Numbered from the stretch's first letter, positions 31,958 to 43,170 are shown. The stretch: DNA of 64,000 bases from Saussurea involucrata (GCA_033807775.1 CM066320.1:184744784-184808783), one strand, 5' to 3'. The notes: generated from the letters alone by a model not told the origin. Numbers and translations: made by a program.

Positions 31958-32210
31958 CAACAATCACCTCATTCTCTATTGTATCAGTCATCCTTCAGTA
32001 CTTGTAATTTATTTCGCTTGTACTTGTAATCTTTCTTATTCAAATTGTAACCTGATTCAAAGATTTAAAGAAAGATTTCAGCGAATGTACTTTACTCCAT
32101 CAGTACTGAAAAGATCCCAGAAAACAGTAAAAGGGACAAATATTTTATGAGTTCTTTTTATCCTTATGTTTTCATTAAATAGCAATTTTCTTTGTTGCTA
32201 TGTCATAATC

Positions 32211-32224
32211 AAATAGGGGGAGAT
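32211..32224 (+). other. SIR polypurine tract, right arm
   Basis: AAATAGGGGGAGAT directly before the LTR start TGTTGATCC. Confidence 0.85.
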
Positions 32225-33191
32225 TGTTGATCCAAACCCTCAGTGATTTGATAATGACCCTATCTTAAATACTTAGTGAAAATTGTAAGTAAACAATATG
32301 TATCAGAGTTTCACTATCGCTGATAAGTACTAAGATCTTACAGTACTGCTGATAGGAACTCTCGCTCTTTTAGATTAAACATTCAGCGAACACTGTTCAC
32401 CATATCGCTGAGTCTGTTCAGTCCTTATGGTGATCGCTAATAAGTTAGTTGTTTACTTATGATCCCTGAAGACAAGATTCACGTCAACAAATGTTCTACG
32501 CTGAAGTCGAAGATTAAGCTCAAGAACCAGCGACAAGTCTCCTAATGAACTGATGTGGATCAGCGAAGACTCAGATTTGTCCACTCAACGTGAAGTATTA
32601 AGTACAAGACTTCAGCTATCGCTGAACTTTATCATTCGCTGAATAGTAAATGATAATCGCTGAATCAACGAAAGCTGATCATGAAGTCCTCCGTACAAAG
32701 TACTTTTGTCTTAATCTCCCTTGCACGCCACCGTACGAAATGTCAGAAAAGAACCTCCGAAAATCTGAAATCGTACAAACACTCTGATACTACACTGTTC
32801 ATTCATGCGGCTACTAAGGTTGTCAACAAAGGTCAATGACATGCAACCAATCCGCTGATGACACGTGTAAAGTGTATACTGAATTGCATTAAATGCATGC
32901 AGTATATAAAGAGATGAACTCACTTCATTTGAAGTAACTTGCTAACTCTGGACAAGTTCAAATCTCTCTTAAGATAGGATTTTATTAGTAATCTCCTCAT
33001 CTTTCTTAGTGCAAGAAACCTTAGTGTTCCAACTTGTTTAGATTTAGGTTTATCCTTAATCTTGTTTCCGCAACAAGCTGTAAATTGTTAATGATTTATC
33101 AATAAACAATTTAGAAAAGTAAAATAGTGTGTTTGTATTCAACCCCCCCCCCCCCCTTCTACAAACTTGTATAGGCCTTTCGGGACCAACA
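32225..33191 (+). repeat. SIR right LTR (plus orientation, 967 bp)
   Basis: TGTTGATCC to GGGACCAACA. TATATAAA at 32903-32910, preceded by TGCATTAAATGCATGC. CGCTGA or TCAGCG occurs about nine times. Confidence 0.93.
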
Positions 33192-34802
33192 ACTTTAAAA
33201 GATTAATTGCTCAAAATGAGGTTTGTTTGGTGGTTTAATCATATATGTGTAAATGATTTTGTAAACCATTTGAGAAAATGCACTTGTAAGTGTTACGTGT
33301 CATTGTGAGAATTATAAGGGTGTAAGTCCTTTGGGAAAACCCTTTTGTTTAACCCGTGATGAGTTTTGGGGTTAATGATGATTTTGTGGTATTGCTTGCC
33401 TAAACAATGTTTAAATGAGTTTTTGACCAACGTATGGGTCTAGCAAGCTTGGAGCACTTTGCTCGGTTTTGACTGTGAGTAAGTCTTGGGGACAATTGTC
33501 CGGTTTAAATGGCTCGATGTGGTGTCTTGTTGATGGGTTGCTTTTATTGCACCGTTTTGCATTTATTGCACGTATAGATGTTTTACATGCTTGGGTGAGT
33601 GAGTCATTCCGTGATAGGCATGTTGTCGGTAGACTGTATTGCATTGGATCCATAGGCATGTTAGTCAGTCGTCGGTAATGGTCGGTTGGGTATCTCGGGG
33701 TTGGACCTCGGTATCCATATTTTATGACCGTGACTTTCCAGTAGGCACTAGGAGGATATTGTCTTGGGCACTTACCTTGGAGGTTTGTGTAGCGATCCAC
33801 GCCTTCGGGATGTATACCTTGGAGGTAGTCCCGATGTGCCGGTCCTTGAGGCGTTACCAAGTAGGTAGACGTCAAGGTGTATCCTCAATTACGGTGTAAC
33901 TTGGCTTCGTAGAGCAGAGTCGTGGAATAGGCCAGACGTATGTGGTAATTCCCGATTTCGTTGGGAGGGCAGAGATAGGCATAACGTAACTTGTAATCTC
34001 TACTCCCAGTTGTGCGATGAACGTTGTATAGGTGGTATACTTATGTGTTGCCTCCACCTTCAACGGATACGGGTCTCCCCCGTTTATGGTATTTGATCTT
34101 TATTACATTTTACGATTGCGTGAGTATTGCTTCGTATTATGTTTTAAATAAAGAGTTATATTTAATGGACGATTTCCGTGTTTTATGGGTTGAGTATGTT
34201 TTGTCAACCGTATGTGAAGGTTTTGCCTAAATTAGTTTTATTCACGTATTTGGGTGAATTGGGATTCGTAACTCATTTTGGAAAACGCTTACACTTTTGG
34301 GAAGGATTCCCATGGATTTTGGGTGCGTTGGAAAATGAGTCATTTATGTCCGTTTTGGGAAAACTCTTTGGAAATGATAATCTCTGTCACAATCTTTCGT
34401 TTAAAGATTTATCTGAATCATGACTATAATTATTAACTTCCGATTTATGTTTTATATAGTCATGATAAAATGCTTGAACTCACTAGGCGTAAGCCTAACC
34501 CTTTTTATTTGTCGGCATGTGCAACAGGCTCAGGTTGGGGTAGCTCTAGTTACGTTGTGAAGTGGCGAGTGCTAGTAGAGTGCACGAGAGGTGACTTGAT
34601 TAGTGAAGTATACCGCATTTGTTTGGACTAGCAACTTGTGTTATGTTAAGTAGCACCCGTTTAAGTTGTTTTATGATGGGAATTATAATGTTTTAAATTC
34701 CGAGGTATTTTGAGGAATGAACTGTAGAGATGATTTATTGTATTTAGTTATTGTGTAGAATTTTTTTTATTAGTTGCTCTTTCCAAAATTGAGGGTGTTA
34801 CA
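33192..34802 (+). repeat. GYP-A 3' LTR, second part
   Basis: Resumes at the equivalent of LTR1 about 4885 (TTTAAAAGATTAATTGC) and runs to GTGTTACA at 34802. The stretch equivalent to 4487-4885 is absent. Confidence 0.9.
34484..34497 (+). other. Conserved LTR hairpin, GYP-A LTR2
   Basis: TAGGC-GTAA-GCCTA; the G-U pair of LTR1 is a G-C pair here. Also 305 bp before the LTR end. Confidence 0.6.
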
Positions 34803-34807
34803 ATAGA

Positions 34808-35638
34808 TGTATGGATCGGTAATTCTAGTTTTGATTAACCTATATGGGGGTGGTGTGGATAAGTTGATGGTCGCTCATACTTAGTAAGCATGCGAGGCAC
34901 AATGATGATAAATTGCTGTGAGGGAAAGTGGTGGACTAGTGTTGGTATAGGAGGAGCGTAAGTGGAGATCGTTGCTCGGGAATTGTTCTTAAGTGGTTCC
35001 AAATATGGCAAGAGTGTGTGTGGTGATGTATGGGGGTCTAAGTGGCATGCGGATTGTATCCGAGAATAAAAATAATAGGGCGGCAGCTAGAGACTGACTA
35101 AGAAGGGAATGCAAACGAATGAGTTAGTATCGTTTGAGAAATGAGAAGTGTGCGGTAGCTTCGAGCTTGGAGTGTGACTTCAAATTTACTCGGTTGAATT
35201 TCTCGTATGAGAGGTGACAGAACTGTTGGTTAGGCATAGTAACCGTTAAAATCTTGTATGTACGTGATTGGTTTAAGAGTTGAGGAAAGCTAGCTAGTGT
35301 GATTGGTCAAGAGTGTGTACCTTCTAGGGAGTCGTTCCTTGGAAGCGTGTTTTCAGTATGAGAAGTATAGGTAAGGAAATGATTGAAGGTAGCACTCAGG
35401 GTAAAGGACTATTAGACTTGGTAATGGTATGAGAGTGACGTTGTGGTATAAGCGTGTGACTTGTTGCTATTATCGTATTGTGGACAGTATAATTAATGTG
35501 AGAAAGTGGTAACTGCCTTAGATGTACTTGGTGTTAGGGAAGTGAGTGTAGATCGCGAGGTTAGGAAGTTGAGGACCCGTTTCCTCGATTGTTTAAAGAT
35601 GGAATTCCGGGGACGGAATTCTTTTAAGGGGGGAGTGT
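34808..35638 (+). other. GYP-B 3' interior, non-coding
   Basis: No open frame of interest. Purine-rich with GTGTGACT-like text, ending GGAATTCCGGGGACGGAATTC and AAGGGGGGAG before the 3' LTR. Its last 450 bp recur at 46830-47290. Confidence 0.75.
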
Positions 35639-37081
35639 TGTAACAACCCGATTTCCTAGTAAGTCCTGAAAGCTTAGTGGTCATTGTGGAAATAAAAGAA
35701 GTTGTAACTAAGGGACCGATTTGCAAATTTAAAGGAGTATAAAAGGGGTGCTAATCCCTAGGTTTTCACTCACTGTTCATTTTATTTTTGGGTGTTTGGC
35801 GGCTGAGGAGGAATGAGCAAAAGAGGAAGAAATCAATTGGCAAATCGTGAAGAGAAGCTTTTGTGATTTTTGGTAAGTAATTCATCCATTGATGTTATTT
35901 CATGCACACAAATAGCTAGGTTAGTTAAATTCCAATTGGTATTTCATGTTTTAGCTGTGTTTTCGTATAAGAACACTGTGGAGGGTTTTGGTGTACGAAT
36001 GGGTTTGTTAATCTAATGGAATCAAATCGATATTGAAGTTTTGTTGTATTAAGGGGTAGTTTGAAGCTTGATTATGTAAGAATACGTGATAAAGACTCAT
36101 TAACTGGAATGTTTAGGGAGGATTGGGTACTAGAAACATTTTTGAAATCGATATCTGTTCGAAATCTGCAAGTGCGAGACTTAGAAAAACCAAGCTTGGC
36201 GCAAACCCTGCTTGGCGCAAACCAAACCAAATAGAGAAAGGGACATGTGGTCTGAAATTAACCAAGGACCAGGCACGTGGGCCGAGAATGTTTATTTCAT
36301 TTTGGGCCGGTGGAGTAATTAATTAATGGACCGAATTCTTTTTGAGAAATGCTTAGTGGATCTAGATTTCTTTTATTGGACCGTAATCATAGGATTTTTA
36401 GTAGATCCATATTAAATCAATTTACTTAGTGGACCTAATTTAGTTAATTAAAGTTTGATGTTGGGTCGGTGGTTGTTTTGGTGAAAATCTTGGATTGAAT
36501 GTGTTGGGATGAAAGTTCAGATATATTATTCATAATTAGGCCTTGGCATATATTATTTAGTTGGACTTAAGAATATAGAGTAAGTAATTAAATGTTTTGG
36601 AACAATATTTAATTACTTTGGGTTAGTGGATTTTGGGCCGTGACTTTTAGAAATGGTTTATTAATTAAATTTAGTAGTGGTTTATTAATTAAGCCGGTTT
36701 GGATGATGGGTTAAATTTGTAGGTTCGTGTCGAGATGATCGGTGCGAGTAAGAACTTCTAAGCAGGACCCCATGTGAGTCTCTTTGAACCCAAATGTTAT
36801 ACAAAGTGTGTGGTTGATGATTATTATATAATTGGGAGCTTTCAACTGCTTTTATTACAAGTAAAGATTAAAGTGTGTGGTATGGTTACTATTTAAACTG
36901 TGTGCTTTTCGATTACTTTTATTGCAAAAATGGCGACCAAGTGTGTGGTGTGGTTAATGTCTAACGATGTGCTTTTCAACTATTTCTATCTCAAGCGATG
37001 ATTAAATGGTGTGATACTACGTGTGATAAATTGTGTGTGACCATGCTCTGGTCCTGGTGTGAAATAGGGGTGTGTCCCATG

Positions 37082-37084
<3 letters not shown>

Positions 37085-37127
<43 letters not shown>
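37085..37127. repeat. (TA)n microsatellite in GYP-B LTR
   Basis: About 20 TA units; the copy at 48737-48777 has a similar tract. Confidence 0.9.
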
Positions 37128-37128
<1 letters not shown>

Positions 37129-37360
37129 TTCGTTTCATATATGGGCGGTGTGTGCGCGATTACACTGTTACGGTGTGTGTGACATGGGCGGTGTGTGCTC
37201 GATTGCGCTGTCACGGTGTGTGTGACTTTAGCGCGTGCCAGTAGCATGCGTCAATGTGTGCTTATCAATTTTGTGTGCTCGTTATGATTTATGCAAACAT
37301 TTCATAACTGATTTTATAAACTGAAATATTTTGGTGTGACCTGGTGTGGAGGGAACTCAC

Positions 37361-37376
37361 TAGACCTCATGGTCTA
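37361..37376 (+). other. Conserved LTR hairpin, GYP-B
   Basis: TAGACC-TCAT-GGTCTA, 271 bp before the LTR end; followed by ACCC, with CAGGT 30 bases downstream. Confidence 0.6.
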
Positions 37377-37647
37377 ACCCTCGCTTTTCAAAACTAAAAC
37401 CTTTTCAGGTAAGCAGGTAGCCGAGAGCAAGTTTAGCAGTTTGGCAAGACGTGAGTCATAGCTTGCGGTTAGAAGAAGTAGAAGAACTTCCTTTTTATGA
37501 CCTGTTAGAAATCTCAGCTGTATTTAGGGTTATTTCCGCGAACCCTTTTGTTGTAATTCTGGATAGTATGTCTGAGTTGAGCCGTTTATGGCGTTATGAA
37601 TTAAAGAAGTAGCTTGTACCTTGTATTATTGGTATTGGGTCGTTACA

Positions 37648-38290
37648 GATAAATGGTAGAATTATTGAAACTATTTTTTTATAGTATTTTCGAAGTCATT
37701 TGTATCTTATTTATATCTTATTTATCTCTTATCTAGTAAGAGATAAATCAACCTCTTTATTTACTTTGTATTGTATTCTTTCTCAATTGATAACTAGTGT
37801 ACATACTAATGAGATACGATTTAGATAAAAGGTAGCAAGTAATATTTTAAGGAATTACTTTATCGCATTAAGATAAAAGGTAATTCATCGGTTAATACTA
37901 ATGAGATACGATTCAAAACGAAAAATGCATTTTCATAAGTGGTTCATTTTCATCTACTGATTACCATTTGTTGTTACAAATAAGTTGAGATTTATTGGTA
38001 ATAATTTTGTTGTTGTATTGTTTAAAACTCAAACGACACACCAAACAACCATATGACTATTTTTGTTACGAATGGTTTGAAGATTTTTTTTTCCAAAAAG
38101 GCTTTGACTAAACTTAGTGAATTCTATGAGTTTCCACAAACATGTATCCCTCTCTTGTTGTCAATATATGTTAACATGTTTCATAAAAATGTTAATCTTC
38201 TTATCAGTGTGAGATTATCAAACTCATTTCAAATTTATATACAAGTTTTCTTCATCATTTTTTGTAGTTCATTTCATTCTTCAATCTAGC
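37648..38290. other. AT-rich DNA without gene
   Basis: Nothing recognisable beyond GYP-B's target duplication GATAA at 37648 and a twice-occurring CTAATGAGATACGATT (about 37809 and 37899). Confidence 0.6.
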
Positions 38291-40997
38291 ATTCCCTCAT
38301 CAATGTGGAATGACTAAAATAATACCACAATGCAAGATTTTAGAATAAAAAATCTTACTATATCACTTCAAATACCCTTGGTTATTTCTTTTTTACATAT
38401 AAATAAAGTAAGATAAAAAATGTAAAGATTTTTCAATTTATATATATATATATATGTTATATAAATATTTATGTGATCTTTTGTAAAATATCTATTGGCT
38501 AAAATAAATATGACTAAAATAATACCACAATGCAAGATTTAAGAATAACAAATCTTACATTGTCACTTAAAATACCCTTGGTTATTTCTTTTACATATAA
38601 AATAAATATGACTAAAATAATACCACAATACAAGATTTAAGAATAAAAAATCTTACAATGTCACTTCAAATACCCCTGGTTATTTCTTTTATACATATAA
38701 ATAAATAAAGATTGAAAATGTAAAGATTTTTTAATTTATATATATATATAAATATGTTATATAAATATTTATGTTATCTTTTGTAAAATATCTATTGAAG
38801 TATAAGTCAAAAGACAAATCTTATGGCTTTTGGGTCGTAACTTATTGATTGTTTAATTATGTTTGTAAACAAACTTCGTTTTAACAATCATTAATCTCTT
38901 TTTAATTTTCAATTACACCTTCTCATATTATATACGCTCTCATTTTCTAATATATCACAATTCATTATTTGAAAATACCAAAATCTTATGGCTTCATGTC
39001 ATGTCATGGCATGTTATATCTTTGCTTTATATAAATATGTTTATTGACATTTGTATAATCAAACTTTATTCCAACAATCATCAACCTCTTTTTAATTTTG
39101 CAAGACACCTTCTAATTTTATATATTTTCATCTTCTAATATATGACTCTTATCACCAACGTAGGATAATCAAAACTCAACCACAATTCAATATTTAAAAA
39201 TACTCAAATCTTACCACCGTTTCTATAATATATATATATAGATGATTTTTTATGATCAATTTTCCCAATTAACTTTTATACGATTTTTTTTTTCCCAAAA
39301 TGAGGGTTACTCAAAATATGACAGCGTTATGAGTATGAGTTGACACAAAGATATCTCATCGTCATTCAATATACAACCTTAATTATTCCAATCTTTCAAT
39401 TAGTCACCAATGTGGGACAACCTAATCTCAACCATAATCCATCAATTGAGAATACTTCATTATCAAAATGTCACTTCAAATACCCTTGGTTGTTCCAAAG
39501 TAAGACAACTCTATGAGAATTGACACAATGTCATCACATCCATGTTTCTTATACACACATCTTTATGCCAATGTTTCGACTTCTCACCATTGTTGGACAG
39601 CTACAACTAAACCACAATCCAGTATTCGATAATACTCAACTCTCATGGTGCTAAATCGTTATCTTTTGGGTTTTTCTTTTATCGATTTAAGGATATGAAA
39701 TGTTTAACTATTACATGAAATATTTTGTCATGTAAATAAAAAATAACTATTTAACCTAAAAATAGATGAAATTTTGTATGAACCTTCAAACCATATCTTA
39801 TCATTTATATAGCGACTCACACTTCCAACTTTTCACTTTTGTCACCAATGTGGGACAATGAAGAATCAACCACAATTCACCATTTGATGAATACTTGATT
39901 CTCACGATGCCACCTCATTACTTTTGGGTTTTCCTTTTATATATATATAAAGATTTAAGGATATGAAATGTTTAACTATTACATGAAATGTTTTGTCATG
40001 TAAATAAAAAATAACTACTTACCCAAAAATGGATCAAATTTTGTATGAACCTTCAAGCCATATCTTATCCTTAATGTTTAACTATTAAATGAAATGTTTT
40101 GTCATGTAAATAAAAAATAACTATTTAACCTAAAAATGGATGAAATTTTGTATGAACCTTCAAACCATATCTTATTCTTTATATAGTCACTCACACTTCC
40201 AACTTTTCACTTTTGTCACCAATGTGGGACAATGAAGGATCAACCACAATTCACCATTTGATAAATACTTGATTATCACGATGTCACCTCATTACTCTTG
40301 GGTTTTCCTTTTATATATATAAAGATTTAAGGATATGAAATGTTTAACTATTACATGAAATGTTTTGTCATGTAAATAAAAAATAACTACTTACCCAAAA
40401 ATGGATCAAATTTTGTATGAACCTTCGAGCCATATCTTATCCTTAATGGTTAACTATTAAATGAAATGTTTTGTCATGTAAATAAAAAATAACTATTTAA
40501 CCTAAAAATGGATGAAATTTTGTATGAACCTTAAAGCCATATCTTATTCTTTAGATAGTCACTCACACTTCCAACTTTTCACTTTTGTCACCAATGTGGG
40601 ACAATAAAGAATCAACCACAATTCACCATTTGATAAATACTTGATTTTCACGATGTCACCTCATTACTCTTGGGTTTTCCTTTTATATATATAAAGATTT
40701 AAGGATTTGAAATGTTTTACTATTAAATTGTAACGTCCCAAATTCATAACATGCATTGCTAACGGATAAGCATTCAGATTTGATAGATAATCCTGTCTTT
40801 ACATCATCCATAAATCATACTAAACAAAACTGACAGCGGAAGTCTCTAAATTCCACAGCCGAGAGCTATTCTATAGTCATCATAGCCAAAACTTGAAGTT
40901 ACTCTAAGCTTCAAGCCCTTCTTATCGCCTCCTAGTTCTTACTTGAAGAACCCTTAACATGCTTACCTGAAAATGGTTTAGTTTTGAAAGCGAGGGT

Positions 40998-41014
40998 TAG
41001 ACCAGAAAGGTCTA
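40998..41014 (-). other. Conserved LTR hairpin, solo LTR
   Basis: Minus strand TAGACC-TTTCT-GGTCTA, 269 bp before the LTR end. Confidence 0.6.
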
Positions 41015-41659
41015 GTGAATTCCCTCCGAAAACAACATGTACACAGTATAAAATCGTTTATAAAAATATCATCGTAAACCTTAACATAACATCAGGCATG
41101 GTACTACACTGTATATAGGATCACATAAACATTCCGCGATCGGGGCCCATTGGGTTACCCTCTCGCCCTCAACCGGAGCCTACGCAAACTCCCCTTCCCG
41201 GAGCTTACGCAGACCCCCTTTCTACTCGAAATAGGAGGAAACGAATTCCAACCTACCAGTCTGTCATACATATCCAAGGGATCATCAGATCCCGAGGATC
41301 TATCTCTGATCCCACAGTGTAGACCGACTCCACATAGCACATCATTCATTTCATAATACATGCAACCTTAAATCCTTTAAATCATCATTCTCATTTCATC
41401 ATATCAATAATAAGCTTTCTTAAGTAAAACATGTAGTTCATGGAAAAACATGCGTGACAGTTATAAACAGTTCATGCTCGTAAATGAAACCATAATCAGT
41501 TAGAAACATTTAACACTTTACGTCGTAAAAGGGTTTAGGGAACTCACCTTGCTTGACGTACAACACACTTCTTAGATACCTCCAAGCTAAACCACACGAA
41601 CACCTAAGGCATTAGATTCGAATCAGATTAAACGGCTCGACCTACTGTCCAACACACAC

Positions 41660-41757
41660 TTGTCCGAATACCAACTTGTCCGGATACCATATTTGTCCGG
41701 ATACCATACTTGTCCGGATGCCATACTTGTCCGGATGCCATACTTGTCCGGATACCA
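41660..41757. repeat. 17-bp tandem motif array in solo LTR
   Basis: Six copies of TTGTCCGGATACCATAC-like units start at 41660, 41676, 41693, 41710, 41727 and 41744, followed by ACCCGGAAAC variants to about 41850. The array begins about 660 bp from the LTR 5' end in sense orientation. Confidence 0.85.
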
Positions 41758-43170
41758 CACCCGGTAACTCGATCTACCCGGAAAAACACCCACCCGGAAA
41801 CTACCATAGAGCTTTACCCGGAAACTAGCATCCGTATCCGGAAACCACCATATCATCATGAACTGAAGGTGTCCGGGTACGGCTGCTGTCCGATTTTTTT
41901 TTTCTTAAAAGTGATTTCTAACCCGATTTTAGCCATTAGTTGATTAGATAACCATAAGGGTTCATCCACCAACCCCAAACACCCAATTAATCCCACTTTA
42001 ATCTCTTAAAATCGATTCATTAAGACAAAACCCATAAAACTTCATTTTCAAGGAAAATGGTGAAACTCAAGAAATCATCAACATCAGTCCTAAGGATTCA
42101 TAACAATAAGAAGGAGAAGCATTATCCTAATCAGATGAACGAATTGGGATGCAATACCTTTGCAGATTTTAGCTTGATTCTTCCTTTCTCTAGATTTCTC
42201 TTCAAACCTTTCTTTCTCTTCTTCCTTCTTCCTTAGCCGCCACCACCAAGAGCACACACACACACAATCACACTACTGATTTCAGCAATTGGAGGCTGCC
42301 CTAGGGATTGGTGTCCTTAAATACATTTCACAAAATTGCTATCAAGTCCCTCAAGTTAACTTTCATTTATTCCACTTTGACCACAAACTCTAAAACCCAC
42401 TAGAATTTGGGTTGTTACATAAATGAAATGTTTTGTCATGTAAATAAAAAATAACTACTTACCCAAAAATGGATGAAATTTTGTATGAATCTTCAAGCCA
42501 TATCTTATCCTTTATATAGCGACTCACACTTCCAACTTTTCACTTTTGTCACCAATGTAGGACAATGAAGAATCAACCACAATTCACCAATTGATGAATA
42601 CTTGATTCTCATGATGCCACCTCATTACTCTTGGGTTTCCTTTTATATATATAAAGATGTTTAACTATTACATGAAATGTTTTGTCATGTAAATAAAAAA
42701 TAGCTATTTAACCCAAAAATGAATCAAATTTTGTATGAACCTTCAAGCCACATCTTATCCTTTATATAACCACTCACACTTCCAACTTTTCACTTTTGTC
42801 ACCAATGTGGGACAATGAACAATCAACCACAATTCACCATTTGATAAATACTTGATTCTCATGATGTCACCTCATTGCTCTTGGGTTTTTCTTTTATATA
42901 TATTAAGATTTAAGAATATGAAATGTTTAACTATTACTGAAATGTTTTGTCATGTAAATAAAAATAACTACTTACCCAAAAATGAATCAAATTTTGAATG
43001 AACTTTCAAGCTATATCTTATCCTTTATATAGTCACTCACACTTCCAACTTTTCACTTTTGTCACCAATGTGGGACAATGAAAAATCAACCACAATTCAC
43101 CATTTGATGAATACTTGATTCTCATAATGCCACCTCATTACTCTTGTGTTTTCCTTTTATATATATAAAG

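Larger units (their letters stand above)
10857..33191. mobile_element. SIR: head-to-head fusion of two Sirevirus elements (inverted repeat)
   Basis: Left arm, with TRG removed, is 10857-12176 plus 17028-about 21196. Right arm is about 27700-33191. The arms are inverted near-identical copies of about 5.5 kb, each holding ORF3, a purine tract and one LTR. The 6.5-kb loop holds minus-strand gag and pol. Both outer LTRs are 3' LTRs facing outward; no 5' LTR or PBS remains. The outer flanks show no convincing 5-bp duplication, and about 400 bp of the target (4487-about 4885 in LTR1) is missing between them. Two independent opposite insertions plus one deletion would explain all of this. Confidence 0.85.
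3829..34802 (+). mobile_element. GYP-A: large non-coding Gypsy-type element (LARD-like)
   Basis: Flanked by a perfect 5-bp duplication ATAGA (3824-3828 and 34803-34807). Both LTRs start TGTAACACCCCG. LTR1 is 3829-6495 and ends GTTGCA; LTR2 is 10199-10856 plus 33192-34802 and ends GTTACA. The PBS is at 6499. The 3.7-kb interior has no gag or pol frame but ends with TTTCGAGGACGAAATC and a purine-rich tract, typical after chromovirus pol. Long LTRs with a non-coding interior fit a large retrotransposon derivative. SIR interrupts LTR2. Confidence 0.88.
3148..37647 (+). mobile_element. GYP-B: non-autonomous Gypsy-type LTR element, hosting the left nest
   Basis: The 5' LTR survives only as its last 85 bp (3148-3232) because COP1 is inserted in it. 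The PBS follows at 3235. The interior is 3233-3828 plus 34808-35638, about 1.4 kb in total once GYP-A is removed, and has no coding capacity. The 3' LTR is 35639-37647. The interior ends with GGAATTCCGGGGACGGAATTC and a purine tract, as in chromovirus elements after pol, so it looks like a deletion derivative mobilised in trans. Confidence 0.85.
35639..37647 (+). repeat. GYP-B 3' LTR (2009 bp)
   Basis: TGTAACAACCCGATTTCC to GGGTCGTTACA. Contains about three roughly 70-bp AGTGTGTGGT units (36797-37005), a (TA)n run at about 37085-37127, and a duplicated GGGCGGTGTGTGC block (37142-37226). Followed by GATAA, the expected right target duplication. Confidence 0.9.
40729..42419 (-). mobile_element. 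Gypsy solo LTR (1691 bp)
   Basis: Flanked by a perfect duplication TAAAT (40724-40728, 42420-42424) and inserted in the tandem array. TG...CA ends: minus strand TGTAACAACCCAAATT to GACGTTACA. Related to the GYP-E LTR by overall layout. A solo LTR results from recombination between the two LTRs of a full element. Confidence 0.92.
38290..43170. repeat. Degenerate tandem array with CACCAATGTGGGAC core
   Basis: Six clear copies of GTCACCAATGTGGGACAAT-type cores (about 39841, 40217, 40588, 42547, 42797, 43064), plus older divergent ones at about 38300, 39153, 39400 and 39581. Each copy carries ACCACAATTCACCATTTGAT, TTTATATATATAAAGATTT and ATGTTTTGTCATGTAAATAA. The spacing is about 375 bp on the left and 250-267 bp on the right of the solo LTR. 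Sub-repeats with AATAATACCACAATGCAAGA occupy 38311-38800. No coding frame. Confidence 0.75.

Noticed and set aside
10857..33191. Palindrome as pure assembly artefact
   Set aside because: The arms carry different substitutions, a stop codon in one only, and TRG in one only, and their outer flanks are different parts of one LTR. Still worth confirming with long reads.
41155..41361. Frames on both strands in the solo LTR
   Set aside because: Solo LTR sequence related to the GYP-E LTR; no protein evidence.
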